Source: Archilochus colubris (lineage: Eukaryota > Chordata > Aves > Apodiformes > Trochilidae). Taken from it: 64,000 bases of DNA. Under the pieces are notes generated by a model, which saw only the letters and a list, made by a program, of their open reading frames with translations, did no database searches and had not been told where the DNA came from. Positions 24,701 through 36,100 of the stretch are shown in pieces. The DNA is taken from contig CM041092.1 in NCBI GenBank assembly GCA_023079485.1, positions 16,257,127 to 16,321,126 on the forward strand, read 5' to 3'. Position 1 is the first letter of the stretch, and every line of letters starts with the position of its first letter. The position numbers and the translations under genes were made by a program.

Positions 24701-27700
24701 CTGGGAGAGTTGTATGGGGTCTCTGGGTGGAGGAACAGGGCTGGGATGCTGGAAAGAGGATGGGGATAGTGGGCATAGGGGGCACGGGGTGCACAGAGCA
24801 AGAGGCATGTGACCCAGATGTAGCCAGAGCTGCTTGCAGTATGCAGGGCCCTGAGCCATCTCTGCAAGCAGGATAGCAGATCTCTTCAGAGACCCAGAGG
24901 AGCTTCCCAAAGAAAATGGGGGGAGTGGGGAGGGCTCCCAACTTATTACAGAGCAGGGTATAAACAGAACAAATAAATATAGAGCTGCTTTATTACAAGG
25001 CTGGCCAGCTCTTGGTGGCTGGCTGATTACAGGGCAGGCTGCTCCAGCGCTACGCGAGCCCAGACCTCAATAAAGGCCAGATTGGAGATGCCTTTTGCTC
25101 ATTGACAACTTTGGCATGCTCCTGCCATGCTGCTCAGCTCTAGCACACTGCTGGCTGCCCCCGTGCCCCAGCATGGGGAGAAGGGGAAAATAAAAACTTA
25201 AACAAATAGTGAGTAAGCGATGAGCAGGGGCAGGCGGGATCGGCAGCCTTGCAGACAAGCACTAAAAATACAGTTTATTTTCCTAAGGAGCCAACAACTT
25301 CCAAAACTGGAGATTTAAACAGAGGAAAAATAAAAAAAGAGGAAAGAATAAAATGCCATAAGAATTATATATCTATGGCGGGGGTGGGGGAATGACCCAA
25401 GAACAAGGAAAGAAAAACACAGTGATGAGTAAAGCACACATATGACGTACATAAACACACCGAGACAGAAATGCATAAGCCTCCTGCACACAGAGGCACA
25501 CGCAGGCACACGCGGAGGCACACACGTGTGCGGCCAGCTCCTGGCTCCCCGCAAGGATGGAGCCAGCCCACAATCTCTCCTTCCCCTGGAACCAAGGGCA
25601 TTAACTACACACACACACACCCCCCCACCATCTTTCCAGGGCTGGGGCTGAAAAGGCATTTTGTTTCCTGGTCCTTAGCACTCCCTATATCTGGGCTCCC
25701 AAGCCGTCACCAGTGAGGAGGTGGCCAGTGTCCCTAGGACTCCAGCAACCACCATGGTGCTTGAATCTCTGGTTCCCAGAGCAAGCCACGGACCCTGTGG
25801 GGGGACGGAGGGCCAGGGCATGGCCCCAGCAGGGCTAGGGGACTCTGGCCAGCAGCTGACACAGCCCTCTGCCTGGCTGTCCAGCCAGAGTGCCAGCCCC
25901 CAGCACCCAGCATGCCCACAGGAGATGAAGAAGGGATGGAAACCAGTACATCCATGGGGCTACGGGTCAGGAAGCTTTAAAGGAGTTGATTTAGTACTGT
26001 CCCACCTGCCCTCAAACAGGCACTTCAGCAGGAGATGGAGGTTGCCTCGGGTCATCATCATGCTGAACAGGATCCTTATAGCACAAGGCAGGAGAAAGGG
26101 GATGCTTTTGGATGAGCCAGCTTCCCTGGGCACAGCTGAGCAGCACTGCTGAGGTCCCCCAAGTCCCCCATGTACAGCTCTGTCAAGGAGATGCTCCCCC
26201 AAACACATCCCCACAGGGAGGATGGATTAACATCACCCTGTCCACTGGTCTCACTGAAGTACCTAAGGAGCCTCAGCACCACCACACCCTCCCTGTGGGA
26301 CGAGTTTGAGAGAAGTGGCAGAGCTGGATGGGAAAGCAGGCAGTCCTGGTGCTGTGCAGTCTTCCTCAGTGGTCCGCAAGGGTCCCTTCCCTGAAGGCAT
26401 CACCATATGCCCCAAGAGACCCCAGTCCCCAGCCCACATGCTGCCCACCTTGCTCTGCAGCAGAGCCTGGCCATGGTGTTCCCAGGGAAGTGACATGAGG
26501 CAAAGTAAGATACAGCAGAGCCCCAAATCTCCTTCCACACGCTGCATGGGTTGGAAGCACCCAGGCCACACCTAGGCACCTGCCACCTCTGCATTTCTTC
26601 TGCCCTCACCACTCACCATCACCTGCATGGGAAGGTCCCTTGAAGGGTAGAGGGTGCACAGTGAGCCTGGGGCCAGCCAGCGCCACCATAGCAGCCCCCA
26701 CCACTGCCTATCCCCCAGCCCAGGGAGCGGAAAAAGGATCTCTGCAAAGGGCAGCTCATGCGGAAGCTGTTCGCATCCCGTAGTAAGGGCTTAACGGGTG
26801 AGGAGCAGGGCAGCTCCCAGGTCGCCGGGTTATCGGATGATAACAAGCCAGTACAGCCCAAGCACGCGACTTCCAGCAATGCAAGGCTGCTTCCTTTGTT
26901 TTGGGAAAACAAGAGGTGAACGAGACCTTTTCTGGCACGTTCTTGCCCAGCCTGAAGCTGTCCCCCATTTGCACTGGCTAGGAGAAGAGCTGTCCCCTCT
27001 GCTCTGCTCTCAGCAGGAGGAGGACAAGGACAGCCCTCACCCTTTTTGCCTTTCCCACCTTCACAAGGATCAGGACTGAAGCTGGTGACCCATCAAGTGG
27101 GGCCAGATGGCTTCCTGGTGCATCTGATGGGGATCCCAGCTGCCTTCCCAGCCTGGCTGTGCCACATGTTCACAGAATCACCAGAGCTTCCCTTGTCCTA
27201 CTTGCACAAGCCCATCACCTAAGCACCCTAAGAGGGCCATGATAATGCTCAGGGGCCAAGACACCCACACTTTGGACTGCGGGGACCTCACCATAGTAGA
27301 GCTTGCCCAGTATCTCCTCCATCCCCAAATGCAGGGTTGAGCCCTATATCGAGACAGGTGAGTGGCACACAGGCAGCACAGGGCCCAGGCAGCCATTCCC
27401 ACCTTCCCCTGCATAACATGGACCTGCTCCATCCCCACAGTGGTACCCCCTGCTCCCCGGAGAGCTGCGGGTTTGATGGGGGTGTGGGACAACCCCCCAC
27501 ACCTCTTCCCCAGTGGAGGAGGAGGAGGAAACATAATAAGGAAAATAAAATTTATAAGCGAGGCAGTAATTACAGTGCAGCTACAAAAGGCTGCCTCCTC
27601 AGGGCCATCATTATGTGGCTAAATTTAACGCCCCGTGCGGCTGCTCGAGGGGTGGGAGCCGCGTCCTGGGGCTCTGAGCATCCACACAGACGCCGGCTCC

Positions 27701-30069
27701 TGCTACCTTCCCTCTGTGCTGGCCAGGGCAGCACAGCTGAACGGCAGCCAAGAAAGCCATAAAGCAGGTCAGAATTTTTTTAATAGTCTATTTACCAAGA
27801 TGCTGTTTTTACTGCCGAGGTTTCTCTCGTTTTATCTCCGGCTCCTTTTTTTTTTGTCCCCTTGCTCTCTCTTTTTCCCCTGAATACTGAACAGACTGGG
27901 CTGTATTTTCTCTTTTGGATTCCTCTCTCTTACTTCTTGCTCTAAATACTATTTTCAGAACACTAATTTTATATGGCATGTCCCTCTTTATAATTTCTCT
28001 CTCTCTCTCTCTCTTTTTTTTTTGGTAAATATTTGCCATGACCAAGCCAGGACACATCCCGTGTAAAAGGCTCCCATCCCACAAAACATCAGCCTTTTAA
28101 TGGCATGAATCTCATTAGCTGTCCCCATGAAAAGAGGTATAGAAAGGGAGCATCACTCAGCCCCTCTGAGTTCCTGTATCTGCACAGACATATATTTAGC
28201 TGTGTGTACCGTACAGTCAGAGGAGGGGACAGTCTGGGCACATGCACACCACCTCATTCAACCAGAGGGACACAGAGGGGGGGGCCCCTGGGACCAGTGG
28301 GTTTTGGGATATCCGCCTGTCTGGGATGGGGTTGAGAAGGGTGTTGGGCCCAGTGGAGCCAGAGCCGGACTCAAAGAGCTGGCAGCTGGGCACAGAGAAG
28401 TCACAAAGCCCCTCCAAGCTGGGATTTGGGATACTCTGAAGGACCTTCTCCCACCATGGTGGGGGGTGGTGGTTGTGTACAGCCCACCCCTGTGAGAAGC
28501 AGAGCTGTGAGAGGAGCCCAGGCACTGACCTCTCCAGACCCTCAGCCTCACTGGCCAAGTTAGGGGCTGGGTGGCAGACATTGGCTGCACACTTGGAGCT
28601 TAACCCCGAAAGGCCTGCACAGAGTCCTGGTAAATGCACCAGGTTTAACAGCCCAGACAGGTTTCCTTACCAAAGTGAGGATCTGTCTGCACCATTCTAC
28701 AGACTTCCAACAGTGGAGCTGTCAAAGCATCTGCAGCCTGGGTACAAGCACAGCATCCCTGGAGAGCAGAGATCCCAAGAGCCCAGGCTCTTACAGTCTT
28801 CCTACCAGAGAAGGCTCATTCTCCTTCCATAGCTGGCTCATTCTCCTGTTGGGGAACCTGTTACACCCATATTTCCATTCTGTGTACAGTCATCTCTACC
28901 TCAGCATGGTTTTCTCTTTCCTGGCATGGCCATCTCTTCTTTCATATGGTCTTTCCTTCCTCAGCATGGTCATTCCTTCTTTAGCATTCTCATGCCTTCC
29001 TCAAAAAGGTCACCCCTCCCTCAGTATGGTCACTTTCATTTTGATTCAACAGTTCAGTACCAGAGGGGGAACCCCCAGGAGATGCCACAGGCTTCCCCAT
29101 GGCCCCACGGAGACTGAAGACAAAGCAGGAAAGGTCCATGAAGAAGAATTATAAATCTCTTTTCCAGATCCTCTCTGCACTTCTTCTCTCACTTCTAGCC
29201 CAAACAGGTTACAGTGCTATTCCTCAGCTCCACCAAAGCCCTACCATGCTGTTAGCCCAACCATGTGAGTGTTAGCATGACCTCCTCCTCCAGAGCCATC
29301 CAATCCAGGTGTGAAAACTGTGCAAACCTACAGCTGAGCTCACAGCACAGAGCATGGCTGTGCTCACCACATTCACATGGGTGCTCTTCCACATTCTGTG
29401 GGAAACAGCAAGAGACATCACCCCAAGAAGGGCTGCAGATAGGCAGTGCCATGAAGAGACTATCACTGCTGCAATGTTGCACTGACTGAGCATCAAGAGC
29501 TCTCCAACTCACAAGCAAACCTCGGGGGATTTCAGTTCCTTGGTGTTTTCTTTAAATTGCTTTAAAGATTTGGTTTCAGCAGCCCAGGAGACTCAGCATT
29601 AACCAATACCATCAGCTCAGTCAGCAGATGCCCACAGTCAAAAGATAACAGACCCAGCCCACCTGTATGCATGCTTGCTGGTTTGAGACCCTCTCCCCAC
29701 AATGAGGCCACATTCCCACGCATTTGCACAACCCCAAGAGCAAGACAAGACTGGAAGGGGAGGCTCACACCTCTCCAAGCACATGGTTCACAGACCTGGG
29801 GCTTTTTGCAGCTGTGCTGGGAGCCAGGACCTGTGTGCCGGGCAGGGCTCCACGCACGCATGCCCTGCTGAGCCCCGCTCCCCCCTGGCCCCCAGCAGCC
29901 AACATTAATTCATTAACAGACCCATTAACACCCAGCTGTGGTTTCCCCCCAAACTCAGGCAGGGACCTGCTCCCCTGTGACAGCTGCTGGCAGGCCAAGT
30001 TTCCACCTTCAGCCCTTCTGGAGTTCTGTATAAAAATAAGTGGGGCTTTTTTTTTTTTTTTTTTAGGGG

Positions 30070-30100
<31 letters not shown>

Positions 30101-33100
30101 AAAACTGTATTTCCTCTATCCGCACGCCCGTGCACACGTGCAGGACTCACAGCAGGAATTTGCTCCAATTTCCCCCACCCACAAACACATTGCCTTTGGC
30201 CAGAGACCAAACGTGGGCATTTTCAGCCCAAAATATCACATTTTTCAGCACCCAGAAGACAAGAAGCTGGCATGACCCTGAGCTGGGCTAAATAGGGCAC
30301 CTGCTCCCTGGTCAAGGGGTGCTAAGATACCCAGCATGATCCCACTAGGGCCTCAGCCAGCATCCCCAAGGCAGCTGCCAGCACCTCCCAAGGAGCTGCC
30401 CTCCTAGAATGGCTGAGCATCCTGTTTGGGATCTGGTACCAAATTTCTATTTTACCTTTCTCATTGTCTTTTCCAGGCAGTCATAAAAAACAGATGCTCC
30501 AGCACCCAAGGGGAAGCTCAGCTCATCACCTACTTGGGACTTGCTGTATTTTCTTGTTTTCTATACATTATTATCTTTCCTCAACAGCAGTGAGCACCAG
30601 CTGATGTCCAGAAGGCAACTGGACCCTCCAGAAGTCCTGGACTACCCATGCCCCAGAGGGGCTGATATCCTTGTCCTGTTGCATCCAGCTGCATCCAGGC
30701 TCTGCAGCCTGTGTCAGCAGCACAGCAGCTGGCCCTCTGGGGTTCCCACTGAGAAACTGGAGACCAGGGAGTAGAGACCTCTAGGAAACAGGGCCCCAAG
30801 GGGATCATAGCACTGCTCAGGGCTAGCTGGACATAGTACCTTGTGTATGTCACCAGCGGGGTGGCTTCATCTCCCTGGAGAGGACAACGCAAGGGCCACC
30901 AATCTCCCAAGGTGTCTGGCTGTCAGCAGAGCACCCTGCATCCCTTTGATCCAGATGTGTTTGCCTTACCGAGAGCCCTTTAACTACCCCTTTCTTTAAA
31001 TAGCAAGGCTCACAAAAGCCCTATACGGCTCCGTGTCTATATGTTGTCTATATATTTGTGTACACACACGCACACAACACACAGAGATTTATTCGTGTTT
31101 TCAGAGTGGTTCAGGATACATTCCAGGACAGAATTCCAGCCAGCACTGGAGCCAAGAACATCAGTGGCCCCGGCACTCGCTGCCCCTCTGCCTGAGCACA
31201 CACTAAATACGGAAAGGGAGAGGTATAAATAGAGAGAGAAGTACATGAATGGCCCTGTTTCCTTATGCAGATACATAGGATGCTAAGGTCCAAGTGGAGT
31301 GGAAGCAGGCAGCCTAAGAAATCCCACAGCTGTGCCCCCTCGGGTGCAGAGCAATCCCTTCTTGAGTGCTGCTGTCTGCCCAGATGTGCCCAGATGTTCA
31401 GTACCAGCTCTGCATGGGGTGGCACAGAGGCAATGGGGCATTGGCCCAAGCAATAGGAAGGGAGCAGCTTTCACAAACATTTTAAAAAGCCTGTCCTTGG
31501 ATGTGACAGGAGAAGGGGCATGGCTGGGGGTATGAGAGGAGATGGGGAAGTACTTGGGACATGCAGGGACAGGGCAAATAAACCTGGCAGCGTGTTTTGG
31601 CCATTGTGGGGGTTCAGGGAGCTGGGGGAAGGCAGCACTGGGGGTGGAGGTAGCACCTCTTCTCGGCCCTGCCTGTGGTTTGTGAAGTTGGTGAGGACTG
31701 CAACATCCCAGTCCAGATCCCATCAGCCACGTCCCTTGCTGACACAGAGCAGGGCATTTAGAGTCCCATCAAAGTCAACCTTGCAAGCCTTCCCCACCAA
31801 CCATCGCCGCATCCCCCCTGTGCCCTCCTCTAACCCAAACCCAGCTCCAGTGAGCTCAGTCTGGCAAGGTTGGGACCTCAGACGCCTGCATGCTCCCCGC
31901 TTCCCCCCGTGCGCTCCCCAGGGCCTGGCAGCTGTCAGGCTGATAATGCCCAAAATGTGGGAGCGGGGCTGGGGGTGGCGGCAACGAGATCGCTTCTCTG
32001 CTTTCCGGAGGGGGAAGGGGCTCTCCCCCTTCAATGCTCCCGTTTGAGCTGAGGCCTGGCACTGGCTCAAACCACCACTTGCTGACACGAGATCAATCAT
32101 CCCCCGGGCTGAGCTGCTCCTCGGCAGCACCGTGCGGCCCATGAATAAGCTGGGGCCTCTCCCGCAGGAATGGGGTTTGGCCCCTTCTGCCAGGATGGCC
32201 TCTGACTCCCCTTCGTTTGCAGTGGCACCTGGTACAGCATGGCACAGCATGGCACAGCATGGAGAGAGGATGTGGAAGACTCTAACTGTAAACGAGTGTT
32301 CCCTGGGAACACGCCAATGGCAGTGCCAATGGCCATACAGTGCCCCAGGGAGGGTGGTGCTTGTCCATCCTTTCACCACCAAGCAAGCCACCAGCTGGTT
32401 CTGAACTGAAGTGGAGCTAGGACCAAGCAGGCAGCTGCCAATACCTGGCATAGGTGCCAGCCTCTCTCTGCAGTGGTAGTGCCAGAGCTACAGTCAGGCA
32501 CAGCTGCAGCCATAGGGGGACAAGTTGTGAGCCCTCCCCATCCCCAGCAGGAGCATCCCCTGGGGTCCCAGCAGAGCAGTTGATGTTGCTGTGGCACATC
32601 CTCATCTGCAGCAGACGGAAGGGCTGACCAGACCAGCCCCAGCTTGGCTGCTGGGGGCTCTCTCCTTGCCCACACTCTGGTCACTATTTTGGGCAAGTTG
32701 CTCCCCCCAGGGCACCTGTGCCAGGTCTGGTTTTAGCAGCATGCAGCTCAACTGACTCACTGCTTGTGCAAGTGGCCTGTGGCTGCTGGCAGCAGTCCAG
32801 AAAGCATGCCCTGGCCAGGCTCCCCTCACCTGATCAAGCCTCAGCAAATAAATTAATAACACCACAGAGACGCTCACCACACACCTCCACAGCAAACACC
32901 ACAGGGAGACTGGTGCCCTTGCAGTAGTCAGTCCCCATGCTGTGACCAGTGCCTGTGCTCCTCCCCAAATGCCTGACTGGGTACAAGGTCTCTTCAGCCA
33001 CCAGACGTGGCACTCTGCCCCTCATGTCCACCGATGCTGGCTTGCACACTCTTGCCCTTCCACTTACACTCATACTGAGCACGAGCGATGCTCTGCCCCT

Positions 33101-36100
33101 CCTGACTGCAGCAGCATGCAGCTTCTTGTGTGCAGGTGTGGGCAGGGCAGTATGTGTCCTGCTACCTCTAGCACAGTCACAGCCCATCACGTTTCCAGCA
33201 TGGGACCCAGACCCCAGGGCCACAATGAGATGGGGTGACCTAGGCTTGCTCAGGAATGATGCGAATACCCCACAAGCAGCCCAAGTCCAGAACAGGACAC
33301 AGGCAACCACAAGTCTCACTGGGTGAGCACAGCACAGATGCTTGGCTGCACAAAAGACCTTGTTCCACTCATCATAGCATCCCCAAAAGCCATTCCCATG
33401 CTGCCATCTCCACCCTGAGGCTGCTTGCCCATGCAACTTTTACACAGTTAGGCCCTGCTATAAACACTGCTGCAGATACCAGCTCCTTCCCCAGCCCTGC
33501 ACTGAGGGAATGGGGCCCAGCCAAACACCCATAGCATCTTCTCCCCTGGGCCTCAGACCTTTTGTGGAAGCAGCCCATACCACACCCATGCAGACACCCT
33601 TGCTCTGGCCTGGCCTCAGCTGCAAAGAAGCAGCTACCTTTCCCTAATGTAAAACATCCCTTGTTGGAAGGAGCCAAAGGGCCTCTTCCTCCGCACTGGC
33701 AGGTTTGAGAGATGATGTCCCCATGCTGCAAAACCCCACTGCTGCTTTTGCCCTCGGCCTGACCACGGCACCTCTGCTCCCTGGGGCTTATTTTTAGCAC
33801 CTATTGAAAAGGAGAGGCAGGGCACTGGGGGCAGGCAGCGTGCAGGCAGGTGCTGTGTCAGACCCTGGTTGGGTGAGGGCTGGTGGCTCCAGCGGGCACC
33901 GAGGCCACCCTCCACCTGCCCTGCTGGCCCATGTCCTCTCATGGAATGGGGATGGGTGCCTGGCCCCTGTCCCAGCCCCGGTGGGGAACAATAAGAGGTA
34001 TGCTGACCCCCAGGCACCCTGACGTCAGCCAGCACCACTGCCGGCACCACCGCCAGCCCCTGCTCGGGGCTCCCACTCGCCCTCAGCCAGGGATGCACTG
34101 GAAGCCGCCTGTTTGTTTATCTTCCTCTCCGGCATTGCTTGTTTTGATGGCACATCCTCCTCCTCCTCACCGGGCCCCGGGGTCGAGCCGTGAACCCGCT
34201 GCGTCCTGTTTGCTGAGGTCCTGCGCTTGGCTTGCAGAGGCGCAGAGCGGCCGCCTCCACGCCCGTGGCAGATAAAAATACGCAGGGCGAAGCATCCTGG
34301 GGCGCGGGGGCTATATTTGCACTGATGGTATCCGCCAGTTTGTCCTCAGCATACCTGTCACTGCCCTCTCTGGGGCAAGGAGCATGGCAGCATATGGATC
34401 CCCTGACCCTGCTCTCCTCAGAGTCAGACCATGGGCTCTGCTAAAAGCTGAGTCGAGAAACTTGCACCATAAGCAGGCTGGGACAAGCTCTCAAAACCCA
34501 TGGGTGGGCACCCTACTCTGCCCTGTGGAGGTCATCTCTGCAATTCAAAGGGACCCCTGGGGACAAAATACCCCCAGCCTGCTGGGGCCTAGGCTGGAAA
34601 GGGTGTTGGGGCACCCTTGGTGCACTGAGCCCTCTCCAGCCTCCTGCTCTTTTCTCTCATGGTGTGAACCGCTGAGCTTGCCAATAAAAGCTGCCGGCTT
34701 TGCCTCGGCTCGCACACGGCCGCCACTCTCCCTCCAGCTCTGCCCAAGCCCAGGCAGCTGCTCAGCAGTGAACCCTTGCCAAAAACTGCGTGTGTGAAAG
34801 CGTCGTTTCCTAAACGTATAAATATTCCCAGGGCTTTGCTGGAAAACTCCCCATGATTAGTCAAAATGCTCTGGACAGCCAAGTGCACACAAGCCCAGGG
34901 AAAGGACACATTTAAGCTGAGAGGCAGGAGCACAGGAACGTCCCTGTGAAGCTCTGTCTTGGAGAACTGGCAGGTCTCCTCCACTCCAAGGGAGATGTTG
35001 CAAAGGTTTGGAAAGCCAGCAAAGCCATGAAGCCCTTTCCTATATCCCACAAGTCCTGTGACATACCATCATAGCCCCTTGCAGCCAGGAGGTGCTTACA
35101 GGTAACACACATCCACAACCTGAAGCCCCATTTCCCAGAGGGAGAGGCTGGGAAGACCATCGGACATCTCTTCCTGACCTCCTGCCTACTGACTTTGAAC
35201 AATGCACATCCCAAGACCAAGCCCAGCAACTTGGTTTTCTCCCAGGCAGGCTCCCAGCCCACTTTTGGAGACACCAAGAGATGGAGGATCAACCACTGTC
35301 CTTGGGAGCATGCCCCGATCACTAATCACTCATGGGAGCAAACCCAAGTGTCTCAGTCCTAGCTCCAAATTGCCTGACTGCAGCTCCTGATGGCTGGCTT
35401 GTGCTCTGCTGCTCTCTACCAGATTAAAGACAGCCCTTCACTAACCAGCATTTTCTCCTTGTAAAGACCCTCACACACTGTAATCAAGGCACCTCTCAAT
35501 TTTCTCCCTGATAAGCTAGACATAGCTCTACCCTTCCAAGTTTCTAAATGCGGGCTCATTCCCCAGCCCTAAGTTCATTCCTGTGACTCCACGGTGATTG
35601 TCTGGCGTCTTTTTGAAAAAAAAAGACACAGGAGTAAGTAGCAGTATTCCCAGCTCCCCACAATATGCCCTGGGAACCCCAGCCCTTCTACTGCTCTCTT
35701 TTAGAGCTGGCAAATGGAGTACAAAATTACATGGGGGACCTGAAATACCTTCCTGCAGATAGATAACCCAGTTCATCCTTCTGCTGTGGGAAGAGAGGGG
35801 AGACTGGGGCAAACAGAAAGATTTCTGGTGGAGAGATGGAAAGCCATGTTTGGTGTTTCTCAGTGACACAAAACCTAGGAGGCATCAGGAGGAATGATGG
35901 AGTATCACATTCAAATCAAAGCAGCAGCTGCTCGCATCACACAGCTCATTGCCACAGGATCATACACAGGCCAGAAACATCATCAGAGGGTTTATGCAGC
36001 AATGGAGTGAATGTAAAGAAGACAGATCTCCCCAGGCAGACTGAATGCACAATTGCATCCTTCCACCAGCCTCTCTCCTGCAGCCAGTGCTCAGATCTCA

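Noticed and set aside
31723..32451. Open frame of 242 codons on the minus strand in the NHEJ1 intron
   Set aside because: No ATG-context support, no domain and no splice-compatible neighbours; long chance frames are expected in this GC-rich, stop-poor DNA.
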